NCBI RefSeq assembly: GCF_003934165.1
Contig: NZ_RKST01000014.1
Location: 1 to 64,000, forward strand
Length of the DNA: 64,000 nucleotides
Direction of reading: 5' to 3'
Source: Borborobacter arsenicus
GTDB lineage: Bacteria; Pseudomonadota; Alphaproteobacteria; Rhizobiales; Rhizobiaceae
Part shown: positions 1 to 7,871 of the stretch, one piece after another
How positions within the stretch are numbered: the stretch's first letter is position 1
Layout: the number at the start of each line of letters is the position of its first letter
The notes under the pieces: generated by a model
What the model saw: only the letters and a program-made list of their open reading frames with translations
The model's database searches: none
Told to the model about the DNA's origin: nothing
Position numbers and translations under genes: made by a program

Positions 1-120
1 AACAAGCTCAAGAACTGGCGCCGTATAGCCACGCGCTACGACAAGACCAAGGAATCCTATCTCGGCTTCGTCGCCATCGCCGCAGTCAAATTATGGATAC
101 CCTTTGTCCACGAGCGCTAG
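1..120 (+). mobile_element. IS5-family transposase, C-terminal fragment (5' part outside window)
   Basis: Frame 1 is open from the window edge to TAG at 118-120. It encodes about 39 residues with the IS5-family tail RIATRYDKTKESYLGFVA followed by KLWIPFVHE, which lies at the end of these DDE transposases, after the catalytic Glu. The N-terminal DDE domain and left end of the element lie outside the window. No terminal inverted repeat could be recognised after the stop, because the opposite-strand epimerase-like reading begins to match its own family within a few bases. The right end of the element is therefore either lost or coincides with the end of the gene. Confidence 0.8.
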
Positions 121-872
121 AACGACAAAAATCCCGTATCAAACTTTTCAATATCGCGAGCGACGGCGGCCACGCCGGAATCGAAAACTGCCTTCCATTT
201 TTTTTCACCTGTAATTTCAAAGTAGTCTAGAATCCCGCCTAGCGCGGTGACGTGCCCGTTAAGGACTTTGTAAGACGTGCCAGTCGGGTCTGCATACTCT
301 TCGACCCACGTTACCTCGCCGTCTATGGTGGCGACGCCTCCATCCTTTGGCGAGTTGACATATGCTTCCATCGCCGCTTCGGCAGCTTCGTGGTATTTTG
401 CTTCTCCGGTCAACGCTGAAGCTCTTTGCAGCACACCCGCAATTCGTGCTTGGCCGATACCAGAAATCCAGCCAGCTGGAATGCCATATTCCTCTATAGG
501 AAACGGATAGGGCCACTCCGCCAATTGTCCGTGCCTTACTGCGGAGCTTAGCAGATAGTCGGCTTGCAACATAAACTGATGCAGCAGATCGACCTTGGAG
601 CAATTCGTATCGAGATAGTCACGATAAAGCGCGTTTGCGTAATTCGTTATAAAATACGGGTTTCGAAACTTACCCACACCGCCGCCGTAGCGATTGCCGT
701 AGTCGAACACGAGTATACCGTCCGAATCCAGACTAAACCCTTTGGAGGATGCATACTCAGCCGCCGGGGATGTTAGTGTTCTTGGAGCGGGTCCGATTTC
801 AGGACAATTCGCAAACGCCGACGCACTGCCGAGGCCCCATGCCAAGGCCATCGTAAAGAATAATTTCATCAC
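117..872 (-). CDS. 3'-truncated D-glucuronyl C5-epimerase-like protein, probably inactive
   Basis: The protein has 251 residues. Residues 1-21 form a signal peptide ending in AFA, so export is predicted. The rest matches the C-terminal domain of D-glucuronyl C5-epimerases (uronate epimerisation in glycosaminoglycan-like polymers): PYPFPIEEYG, WISGIGQARI, EEYADPTGTSYKVLNGH, and FDTGFLS near the end. In the family the last motif is followed by a Tyr-rich C-terminal stretch of a few dozen residues that carries part of the active site. Here a TAG stop occurs at once, and it overlaps the stop of the opposing IS5 transposase, so the gene looks cut by an insertion or deletion. The gene is visibly richer in A+T than its neighbours, which suggests acquisition by transfer. 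No polysaccharide genes are adjacent. Confidence 0.7.
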   Translation of the reverse strand: MMKLFFTMALAWGLGSASAFANCPEIGPAPRTLTSPAAEYASSKGFSLDSDGILVFDYGNRYGGGVGKFRNPYFITNYANALYRDYLDTNCSKVDLLHQFMLQADYLLSSAVRHGQLAEWPYPFPIEEYGIPAGWISGIGQARIAGVLQRASALTGEAKYHEAAEAAMEAYVNSPKDGGVATIDGEVTWVEEYADPTGTSYKVLNGHVTALGGILDYFEITGEKKWKAVFDSGVAAVARDIEKFDTGFLSF

Positions 873-1268
873 GCCCAGAAAACCCCATAGAAAAAGCCCA
901 GCCTCGCCTTACTCGATCATTTTGGAATATTCAAATGATGGGAATAAAAGTGACAGTATGCCGCTGGCCGAGGCATTGCCTAAGTCTCAAACACCAACAT
1001 TCCAAGGCATCGACACGATCTACCGGCCGCGAAGGCGGCCGGGGCGAGATTTGCTGGGCGGCTGGCTCGACTGATAGGATTAGTTGAAGCTTGCTGCCCG
1101 GCCTTGGGGCCGCTAGCCAGACCCAGCGAGACGCCGACCCGTGCAGAGGGCGTCCGTGGCTTAGGCGATTGATCTTCAACGCCTTTTATGAACGGGGTTT
1201 AAGCCCTCCTTAAATCGCCGTATTTACTGTCCAAGCGAGCCTTTCAAACGGGATCGACAGCGGGCGGC
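873..1268. other. Intergenic region with a perfect hairpin
   Basis: No convincing gene was seen in this 396-base gap. Two short open frames here lack family resemblance. It contains a perfect 8-bp stem with a GAAG loop at 1023-1042 (arms CCGGCCGC and GCGGCCGG) without a following T-run. The first part (about 890-960) is AT-rich and could hold the promoter of the epimerase-like gene. The promoter of the downstream penicillin-binding protein must also lie here but was not identified. Confidence 0.5.
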
Positions 1269-3503
1269 ATGGCAAGGAAAGACAGGACACGCATCGAGCC
1301 AACCTTCGACGGGCCGGCCGACAAAAGAGAGGCGGCCGGGCTGTCGGTGACTGACGACGACCGCGTCGTGCCGTCGCGAAAGCGTGCTGTCTCCAAGCGA
1401 GCGCCGACCAAGGCGTCGCGGCAGGAGCGGCCGGCGCGCGGCCGGCAGCGGACCAGAAGCCGCGGACTGTTCAGCGGGCTGGGGCGTGTCGTCTACTGGG
1501 GTTTCGTGCTCGCGCTCTGGGCCGGCATCGCGGCCGCCGGCGTCGTGCTCTATTACGGCGCGCAGATGCCGAGCGCCACCACCTGGTCCATTCCGGACCG
1601 GCCGCCCAACGTCAAGATCGTCTCGGTTGACGGCAAGCTCCTCGCCAATCGCGGCATGACCGGCGGCGAGGCGGTGGGCTTGCACGAAATGTCGCCCTAT
1701 ATCCCGCAGGCGGTGATGGCGATCGAGGACCGGCGCTTCTATTCGCATTTCGGCATCGATCCGCTCGGGCTTGCCCGCGCCATGGTGGAGAATATCACCA
1801 GCGGCCGCTTCTCGCAGGGTGGCTCGACGCTCACCCAGCAGCTTGCCAAGAACCTGTTCCTCAAGCCCGACCGCACCATCGAGCGCAAGGTGCAGGAAGT
1901 GCTGCTCGCGCTTTGGCTCGAGCACAAGCACACCAAGGACCAGATCCTCGAAATGTATCTCAACCGAGTCTATTTCGGCTCGGGCGCCTATGGCGTGGAG
2001 GCGGCGTCGCGCCGCTATTTCGGCAAGTCCGCCCGCGACGTGACGCTCGCCGAGGCTGCGCTTCTGGCCGGGTTGCTCAAGGCGCCGTCGCGGCTGTCTC
2101 CGGCGCGCGACCCCAAGGCTGCGGAAGACCGCGCCCGACTCGTTCTTTCGGCCATGCGCCAGGAAGGAATGATCGGCGAAAAGGAGCTGGCCACGGCGAT
2201 GAGCGCGCCGGCAACGCGCGCCGCCGCCTATTGGACCGGCTCGGAGCATTATGTCGCCGACCGCATCATGGAGGAACTGCCCGGGATCATCGGCGATGTG
2301 CGCAGCGATATCATCGTCGACGCCACGGTCGACCTGACCCTGCAGAAGCTTGCAGAAGAGTCCATCCGCCGCCTCATCGACGAGGAGGGGAAAAAGCTTG
2401 ATGTCAGCCAGGGTGCGCTCGTGTCGATCGACAATTCCGGCGCGGTGCGCGCCATGGTGGGCGGCTATGACTATGCCAACAGCCAGTTCGACCGCGCTGC
2501 CGAGGCGCGCCGCCAGCCGGGTTCGGCCTTCAAGCCCTTCGTGTTCCTGGCCGCGCTCGAACAGGGCCGCACACCCGACAGCGTGCGCAACGATGCGCCG
2601 ATCCGCATCGGCAAATGGAAGCCTGAAAATTATAACGGAAAATATTACGGCAAGGTCACGCTTTCGACCGCGCTTGCCAAATCGCTGAACTCGGTGGCGG
2701 CCCAACTGACCATGGAAGTCGGCCCCGCCGCGGTGATCGAGGTGGCGCAGCGCATGGGCATCGAATCGACCCTGCAGGCCAATGTCTCGCTCGCACTGGG
2801 CACCTCCGAGGTGACACCGCTGGAACTGACGGCGGCCTATGTGCCTTTCGCCAATGGCGGCTATCGCCCGGAAGTGCATTTCATCCAGCGCGTGACGACC
2901 ACCTCCGGCGAAGTGCTCTATGAAAATAGCGGCGGTGCGACGCCGCGCGTGGTGCGCCCCGAAATCATCGGCATGATGAATGCGATGATGACCGGCACCG
3001 TGGAGACGGGAACCGCAAGGAAAGCGGCCTTCGCCTGGCCGGCGGCGGGCAAGACCGGTACAAGCCAGAATTCGCGCGATGCCTGGTTCGTCGGCTACAC
3101 CGCCAACCTGACCACCGGTGTCTGGTTCGGCAATGATGACGGCAAGCCGATGAAGAAGGTGACAGGCGGTGCGCTGCCGGCGCAGGCTTGGCACGAATTC
3201 ATGGTGGCCGCGCATGAGGGCGTGCCGGTGGCGCCGCTGCCGGGCACGTGGAAGTCCAATCCCGATGCCGAGCCTGAATATGATGATGGCGTGCCGATGG
3301 CCGGTGCCGACCGGCCCGCATTGCTTCCGGCCAATCCCGATAGGCCGACACAGGTCGATCCGGTCGATACCGCCGGCGGTTTCATGCCAGCCCCGCAGGA
3401 GGTTCCGACAGCCTCGATCAACCGTCCGGTGCCGCCGGCCGATGTCGGCGGACCGGCGGTGCGGCGCGAAACCTCGATCCTCGACGTGATCATGGGCAAT
3501 TGA
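1269..3503 (+). CDS. Class A penicillin-binding protein (PBP1A family)
   Basis: This 744-residue bifunctional peptidoglycan synthase polymerises lipid II and cross-links stem peptides in the periplasm. A basic cytoplasmic tail (1-70) precedes one membrane anchor (about 73-95). The GT51 glycosyltransferase domain follows, with EDRRFYSHFG (catalytic Glu at 153), GGSTLTQQLAKNLFL and RKVQEVLLALWLE. The transpeptidase domain has the active-site SAFK (Ser419, Lys422), SLN (in AKSLNS, about 474) and KTGTS (about 600). The Pro-rich C-terminal tail is typical. Length and motif order fit a complete, active enzyme. The ATG at 1269 leaves the whole basic tail intact; the upstream RBS is weak. Which of several rhizobial paralogues it is cannot be told. 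Confidence 0.95.
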   Translation: MARKDRTRIEPTFDGPADKREAAGLSVTDDDRVVPSRKRAVSKRAPTKASRQERPARGRQRTRSRGLFSGLGRVVYWGFVLALWAGIAAAGVVLYYGAQMPSATTWSIPDRPPNVKIVSVDGKLLANRGMTGGEAVGLHEMSPYIPQAVMAIEDRRFYSHFGIDPLGLARAMVENITSGRFSQGGSTLTQQLAKNLFLKPDRTIERKVQEVLLALWLEHKHTKDQILEMYLNRVYFGSGAYGVEAASRRYFGKSARDVTLAEAALLAGLLKAPSRLSPARDPKAAEDRARLVLSAMRQEGMIGEKELATAMSAPATRAAAYWTGSEHYVADRIMEELPGIIGDVRSDIIVDATVDLTLQKLAEESIRRLIDEEGKKLDVSQGALVSIDNSGAVRAMVGGYDYANSQFDRAAEARRQPGSAFKPFVFLAALEQGRTPDSVRNDAPIRIGKWKPENYNGKYYGKVTLSTALAKSLNSVAAQLTMEVGPAAVIEVAQRMGIESTLQANVSLALGTSEVTPLELTAAYVPFANGGYRPEVHFIQRVTTTSGEVLYENSGGATPRVVRPEIIGMMNAMMTGTVETGTARKAAFAWPAAGKTGTSQNSRDAWFVGYTANLTTGVWFGNDDGKPMKKVTGGALPAQAWHEFMVAAHEGVPVAPLPGTWKSNPDAEPEYDDGVPMAGADRPALLPANPDRPTQVDPVDTAGGFMPAPQEVPTASINRPVPPADVGGPAVRRETSILDVIMGN

Positions 3504-3584
3504 ACCGCAGGCATAGATGCCCCTCGCAAGTACGGTCCGCATCCGCTACATAGCGCTCAAGATGAGGCGTCGGACCCCAAGATC

Positions 3585-4334
3585 ATGACTGCGACAGATA
3601 CGCGAAAGACGATTGTGCTCACCGGCGCCAGCCGGGGCATCGGCCATGCGACGGTGAAGCGCTTTTCGCGCGAGGGCTGGCGGGTGATCACCTGCTCGCG
3701 CCAGGCTTTTGCCGAGGATTGCCCCTGGCCGGCAGGACCTGAGGACCACATCAAGGTCGACCTCGCCGACCCCGAGGACGTCGGCATGGCCGTGTCCGAG
3801 ATAAGGCGCCGGCTCGAGCCGCACAGCGGCCAGCTTCACGCGCTGGTCAACAATGCTGGCATCTCGCCCAAGCTGAAGGATGGCGGCCGGATGAATTCGA
3901 TCGACACGCCGATGCATGTGTGGCGCGATGTCTTTCAGGTGAATTTCTTCGCCCCGATCATGCTGGCGCGCGGCTTGTTCAAGGAGCTTGCGGCCGGGCA
4001 GGGCTCGATCGTCAATGTCACCTCCATCGCCGGCACGCGCGTGCATCCTTTCGCCGGCACCTCCTACGCCACCTCCAAGGCGGCCCTTGGCTCGCTGACG
4101 CGGGAGATGGCGCATGATTTCGGCCCGCACGGCATTCGCGTCAATGCCATCGCGCCGGGCGAGATCGACACGGCGATCCTGTCGCCGGGCACGGAGAAGA
4201 TGGTCGAGACGCTGCCGCTGCGCCGCCTCGGATCGACCTCGGAAGTGGCCGACATCATCTTCTTCCTGTGCTCCAGCCAGGCTTCCTATGTGACCGGCTC
4301 GGAAATCCACATCAATGGCGGCCAGCACGTCTGA
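3585..4334 (+). CDS. SDR family NAD(P)-dependent oxidoreductase
   Basis: This is a 249-residue classical short-chain dehydrogenase. It has the cofactor motif TGASRGIG at 13-20, NNAG at 89-92, catalytic Ser147 (in NVTSIAG), and Tyr161/Lys165 (in SYATSKAA). The C-terminal end (VTGSEIHINGGQ) is typical of beta-ketoacyl-reductase/glucose-dehydrogenase-like members. The length is normal. The substrate cannot be inferred: neither the upstream penicillin-binding protein nor the downstream MarR operon gives a pathway. The gap of about 75 bases to the MarR gene contains a palindromic operator, so the SDR is probably a separate transcription unit. Confidence 0.9.
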   Translation: MTATDTRKTIVLTGASRGIGHATVKRFSREGWRVITCSRQAFAEDCPWPAGPEDHIKVDLADPEDVGMAVSEIRRRLEPHSGQLHALVNNAGISPKLKDGGRMNSIDTPMHVWRDVFQVNFFAPIMLARGLFKELAAGQGSIVNVTSIAGTRVHPFAGTSYATSKAALGSLTREMAHDFGPHGIRVNAIAPGEIDTAILSPGTEKMVETLPLRRLGSTSEVADIIFFLCSSQASYVTGSEIHINGGQHV

Positions 4335-4384
4335 TCGTAGTCCAGTGCCCGGACTTTCTGGCGCGGCTTGGCTTGACTCATTTA

Positions 4385-4399
4385 CATAGGAGTCCTATG
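4385..4399. promoter_or_regulatory. Palindromic MarR-type operator
   Basis: CATAGGA-G-TCCTATG is a perfect 7-bp inverted repeat with one central base. It ends 8 bases before the MarR start codon and overlaps the expected ribosome binding region. MarR proteins normally autorepress through such 15-20 bp dyads, so autoregulation of the MarR/thioredoxin-like operon is inferred. Confidence 0.6.
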
Positions 4400-4407
4400 A
4401 AAATGCA

Positions 4408-5076
4408 ATGGAGATCGAACGAGACGATAACGCCCAGATAGCGGCGGGGCTTGTGCAACTGGTGTCCTTCCTGCGCATGTCGGGTTGGCGCGATGCCGCG
4501 CCGCTTGGCCTCACGCCGACACAAGGGGCCTGCCTGTCTCTGTTGGAAAACAGGGGGCCGAACCGGGTCACCGTGTTGGCCAAGCTTCTCGGCGTCACGC
4601 AGGCGACGGCGAGTGACGTTATCGCAGCTCTGGAGCGCAAGCGCCTCGTGATCAGGCAGGCCGATCCTGATGACGGCAGGGCAATACAAGTCCGGCTGAC
4701 TCAGGAAGGCAGGGTTTTGGCCGCACGCATGTCGGCCCCGCCGGCGCCGCTTGCCAAGGCCGTGGAAGCGCTGGACGACAAGGAGAGCGCGGGGATGCGG
4801 CGCGCTTTGTCGAAGATCATCCTGGAATTGCAGGAGGCGGGCGCCATCGAGCCGCAGCGGCTGTGCCTGACCTGCCGCTTCTTCCAGCCCTACAAGCATT
4901 CCGATGCGGTGAGGCCGCATCACTGCGCCTTCGTGGACGCGGCTTTCGGGGACGCTTCGCTGCGCCTCGACTGCAACGACCACGCGGACGCCGGATCATC
5001 GGCAAGGTTGCGGGCAATCGCAACTGCGCCGAAACCGGTCCGGCGAAACGAACGAGTGCCCCGCCCACCGCAATGA
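4408..5076 (+). CDS. MarR-family regulator with a C-terminal Cys/His-rich extension
   Basis: This is a 222-residue protein. Residues about 10-150 form a MarR winged helix: LTPTQGACLSLLENRG, recognition-helix region VTQATASDVIAALERK, wing DPDDGRAIQVRLTQEG. Unlike plain MarR proteins it continues with CLTCRFF, then RPHHCAFVDAAFGD and LRLDC. These four Cys and two His could bind a metal or Fe-S cluster or act as thiol sensors. The last 30 or so residues, after LDCNDHADA, are Arg/Ala-rich and may be a frame-shifted or extended tail. It is followed by a CxxC thioredoxin-like gene and a periplasmic protein, and preceded by a palindrome suited to autoregulation. A redox or metal role is inference. 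Confidence 0.85.
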   Translation: MEIERDDNAQIAAGLVQLVSFLRMSGWRDAAPLGLTPTQGACLSLLENRGPNRVTVLAKLLGVTQATASDVIAALERKRLVIRQADPDDGRAIQVRLTQEGRVLAARMSAPPAPLAKAVEALDDKESAGMRRALSKIILELQEAGAIEPQRLCLTCRFFQPYKHSDAVRPHHCAFVDAAFGDASLRLDCNDHADAGSSARLRAIATAPKPVRRNERVPRPPQ

Positions 5077-5130
5077 GCGAGGCACTCTTTTTGCTCAAGC
5101 TCTCTTGGGAAAGAAAGGAGCCCTTCAACC

Positions 5131-5376
5131 ATGCCACAAAAAGCTGTGTTTTACCATGCAGGCTGTTCGGTCTGCGTGGACGCCGAACAGCGTTTCGCTC
5201 ACGCCCTCAACCCTTCGGCCTATAAGGTCGAGATCGTCCATCTCGGGCAATCGCCCGAGCGGATCGCCGAAGCTGCGGCTTCCGGTGTCAAATCCGTCCC
5301 AGCCTTCGTCGTAGACGGCCAGCCCTATCACATCAATTTCGGCGCGGCCTTGGCCGATCTCGGGGGAGGCGCCTGA
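5131..5376 (+). CDS. Small thioredoxin/glutaredoxin-fold protein (CxxC)
   Basis: The protein has 81 residues. FYHAGCSVCVDAE gives the redox CxxC at the start of the first helix (Cys11, Cys14), and GVKSVPAFVVDG gives the cis-Pro loop typical of thioredoxin-fold proteins. There is no signal peptide, so it is cytoplasmic. A good RBS (AAAGGAG) precedes the ATG. Its stop overlaps the start of the next gene (TGATG), so translation is coupled. It belongs to the MarR-led operon and may relay thiol redox state to or from that regulator's Cys cluster. That link is inferred from context only. Confidence 0.8.
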   Translation: MPQKAVFYHAGCSVCVDAEQRFAHALNPSAYKVEIVHLGQSPERIAEAAASGVKSVPAFVVDGQPYHINFGAALADLGGGA

Positions 5377-6125
5377 TGGCCCGGCTATCATTTGCGGCGA
5401 CCGGGGCAGGCCTGTGCCTGCTCGCTGGCCTTTCTGTCCAGCCGGTTCTCGCCCATTCCGATGGGATCGAGGCCAAGGAAGGCAATGCCAAGGTGGCGGA
5501 TTTCGATATCGTTCATGCGCGGATCACCACCGAGGGATCCGAGGCGGTGTTCCACATGGCGGTATCGGGCAAGGCGGGCGAGACCAAGCCGAGCGCGGTG
5601 GGAAAGCTCGCCGGTTCGGAAGTGTTCGCCTATGTCTGGCCGACCAGCATCGATCCGGCGCAGATCGGCTTCGACAAGGGGGCGGGCATTCTCGCCATGA
5701 CCGTCACGGCGCATCCGGATTTCGACGACACGCCGCTCTACGACGAGAATGGCGATGGCGATCCGAAGAATGACGGCGATCTGTGGCACAGCCACTGGGT
5801 CGTGCTGGGGCCCGACGATGCCTGCGGTGCCGGCGCGCTCAAGGTGATCGACATTCCCGAAGGTGCCAAGCCGAACCTGCCGAAGACCTGGCCGGGCCTG
5901 CCGCTACTGATCGACAGTCCCGGCTGGGAGCCGGTGCTGGGCGAGGGCACGGTCGAGCTTCGCGTGAAGTTCGAGGACATGTCCGCGGTGAAGGCGACGA
6001 AATATGACGGCGTCACCGCAGGCCTGCGCGTGAATGCCGATGTCCACGCGCCGCTGCTTTGCGTGGCCGATGTCTTCGACGTGGCTTCCGGCGACCTCAG
6101 CCTGCCGGGCAAGGTCGGCGAATAG
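5376..6125 (+). CDS. Exported protein of unknown function in the MarR/thioredoxin-like operon
   Basis: This 249-residue protein starts inside the stop of the preceding thioredoxin-like gene. An N-terminal signal peptide (about 1-26, ending VLA-HS) predicts periplasmic location. The mature part is acidic, with the segment YDENGDGDPKNDGDLWHSHW, where an Asp/Asn-rich EF-hand-like loop precedes a His/Trp motif that could bind a metal. Two late Cys (in DDACGAG and LLCVADV) could form a disulfide. I do not recognise a named family. The operon suggests a part in an envelope redox or metal response. Confidence 0.75.
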   Translation: MARLSFAATGAGLCLLAGLSVQPVLAHSDGIEAKEGNAKVADFDIVHARITTEGSEAVFHMAVSGKAGETKPSAVGKLAGSEVFAYVWPTSIDPAQIGFDKGAGILAMTVTAHPDFDDTPLYDENGDGDPKNDGDLWHSHWVVLGPDDACGAGALKVIDIPEGAKPNLPKTWPGLPLLIDSPGWEPVLGEGTVELRVKFEDMSAVKATKYDGVTAGLRVNADVHAPLLCVADVFDVASGDLSLPGKVGE

Positions 6126-6165
6126 AGCATGGTGCCTCCCTGCTCGGCGCAGGGGAAGGGTGCAA

Positions 6166-6246
6166 GCATTGCGGACGGCGCTTCCTCTCCCCCGTCGAGC
6201 GGGGGAGAGGTGGTTTGCAAAGCAAACCGGAGTGGGGGTCGAAATA
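6166..6246. repeat. Dispersed palindromic repeat, copy 1, in the gap before cysG
   Basis: About 81 bases containing the hairpin CTCTCCCCC-GTCGAGC-GGGGGAGAG and then GGTTTGCAAAGCAAACC. A copy of roughly 90% identity occurs in opposite orientation at 53417-53498. The whole 6126-6434 gap has no gene. Besides the repeat it holds an AT-rich stretch around 6312-6325 (AAATTATATTTTC), which is a likely promoter/operator area for cysG. Confidence 0.75.
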
Positions 6247-6434
6247 TAGGCGATAGCCTTGCTGCTCGCATGGTGGGGAGGCATCGACTCGGCAGTCCGG
6301 GCAGGCATCAGAAATTATATTTTCGTGAGGCGGCAAGGGGCGCAAAAGCAATCGCCTCGCCCGGACGCAAGCGCGAGCGCATTGCTTCTGCAAGGCGTGG
6401 ACACCGGCTAAAAATCAGGGACGATCTGGAAACA

Positions 6435-7871
6435 ATGTCTGTGATGGCCGAGCCTGCCGTGAAACTCAATGCATTCCCTGTCTTCCTGCGTGTCGAGGGC
6501 CGCAAAATCGTCATCATTGGTGGCGGCGGCGAGGCCCTAGCCAAGGCGAGGCTGCTTGGCCAGTCGAGCGCCAGGCTGGTGGTCGTTTCCAACCGCATCG
6601 AGCCCGAACTGGCCGAATGGATTGCCGGCAATGGTGCCGTCCATCTCGACACAGCCTATGCGCCGGCGCATCTGGTGGGCGCGGTGATGGTGTTTGCCGC
6701 GACCGGCGATCCGGTTGCGGACCGGCAGGTTTCGGAAGATGCGCGCCGGCTGGGCATTGCCGTAAATGCGGTGGATCGCCCCGAGCTTTGCGATTTCTTC
6801 ACCCCGGCACTCGTCAATCGCGCGCCGCTTGCCGTTGCCATCGGCACCGAGGGAGCGGGGCCGGTCCTGGCGCAGATGGTGCGCTCGAAGATCGACCGCA
6901 TGCTTTCGCCTTCGCTCGGATCCCTTGCCTTGCTCGCAAATTCCTTCCGTGAGGCGGCGGAAAGGCTGGTTCCACGGGGTGATCCAAGGCGTCGGTTCTG
7001 GCGCGAATTCTTCACCGGGAGGCCGGCGCGCGCGATGGAAGCGGGAGATGCTGCCGCGGCTAGGAGTGCGGCCTCCGACCTTTTGTCGCGCGGTGCTTCA
7101 GGCAGGGGCCATGTCGTGCTGGTCGGCGCGGGACCGGGCGCCGAAGACCTGCTGACGCTGCGGGCCCATCGCCATCTGATGGAAGCGGATGTTATACTTT
7201 ACGATGCGCTGGTGCCGGAAGCCGTGGTCACCATGGGGCGCCGCGATGCCGAACGAATTTCGGTCGGCAAGCGCAAGGGGTGCCATTCCAAGACCCAGGG
7301 TGAAATCAACGATTTGCTGGTCCGCCTCGGTCGCGAAGGCAAGCAGGTGGTGCGGCTGAAATCGGGCGATCCGCTGGTCTTCGGTCGGGCGGGCGAGGAG
7401 ATGCAGGCGCTGCGCGACGCGGGAATTTCGTACGAGATCGTGCCGGGCATCAGCGCTGCCTTTGCCGCCGCCGCCGATTTCGAACTGCCGCTGACCCTGC
7501 GCGGCGTGACCTCCTCCATGGTGTTCACCACCGGCCACGACCTCAAGGGCCGCTCGCTGCCCGATTGGGCAAAGCTTGCCATTTCCGGCGCCACCGTCGC
7601 CGTCTATATGGGGCGCTCGGTTGCCGCCGATGTTGCCGGCCGCCTGATCGAGGCCGGCCTGCCATCGGATACGGCGGTGGCCGTGGTGGAGAATGCCAGC
7701 CTTGCAACCCGCCGTATGTTCCATGGCACGCTGGCCGACCTGCCTTCGCTGGAGCAGCGCACGGATATGAGCGGTCCGGTCATGACGATCATCGGCGATG
7801 CCGTTGCAGGCGCGAATTTCGACAGATCCGAGCCGCTTGCCCTGCAAAAGCGGGAGGCCGTGGCGGCATGA
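6435..7871 (+). CDS. cysG: Siroheme synthase
   Basis: The enzyme is 478 residues long from the ATG at 6435. The frame is open further upstream, but that part covers repeat DNA. The N-terminal module has a Rossmann motif (IVIIGGGGEALAKARLL) for precorrin-2 dehydrogenase/ferrochelatase. The C-terminal module, from about residue 225 (HVVLVGAGPGAEDLLTLRA), is the SAM-dependent uroporphyrinogen-III methyltransferase, with GDPLVFGRAGEE and YEIVPGISAA. It makes siroheme, the prosthetic group of assimilatory sulfite and nitrite reductases. The stop overlaps the cysH start (ATGA), so the two form an operon for sulfate assimilation. In relatives the sulfite reductase gene usually lies between them; it is missing here. 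Confidence 0.93.
   Translation: MSVMAEPAVKLNAFPVFLRVEGRKIVIIGGGGEALAKARLLGQSSARLVVVSNRIEPELAEWIAGNGAVHLDTAYAPAHLVGAVMVFAATGDPVADRQVSEDARRLGIAVNAVDRPELCDFFTPALVNRAPLAVAIGTEGAGPVLAQMVRSKIDRMLSPSLGSLALLANSFREAAERLVPRGDPRRRFWREFFTGRPARAMEAGDAAAARSAASDLLSRGASGRGHVVLVGAGPGAEDLLTLRAHRHLMEADVILYDALVPEAVVTMGRRDAERISVGKRKGCHSKTQGEINDLLVRLGREGKQVVRLKSGDPLVFGRAGEEMQALRDAGISYEIVPGISAAFAAAADFELPLTLRGVTSSMVFTTGHDLKGRSLPDWAKLAISGATVAVYMGRSVAADVAGRLIEAGLPSDTAVAVVENASLATRRMFHGTLADLPSLEQRTDMSGPVMTIIGDAVAGANFDRSEPLALQKREAVAA

Noticed and set aside
931-1179. Short minus-strand frame in the gap before the penicillin-binding protein
   Set aside because: No RBS, no family resemblance, and composition unlike neighbouring genes.
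1224-3542. Very long open frame (over 700 codons) on the minus strand opposite the penicillin-binding protein
   Set aside because: It is rich in Arg/His/Ala and has no recognisable motif; it is a typical antisense shadow of a GC-rich gene.
6395-6425. GCTAAAAATCAGGG considered as part of a SAM-II riboswitch before cysG
   Set aside because: The required first stem and pseudoknot partners could not be found; only the short GCTAAAA word is similar.
6129-6434. N-terminal extension of cysG by about 100 codons
   Set aside because: It translates a dispersed repeat and spacer; the CysG family begins near the ATG at 6435.
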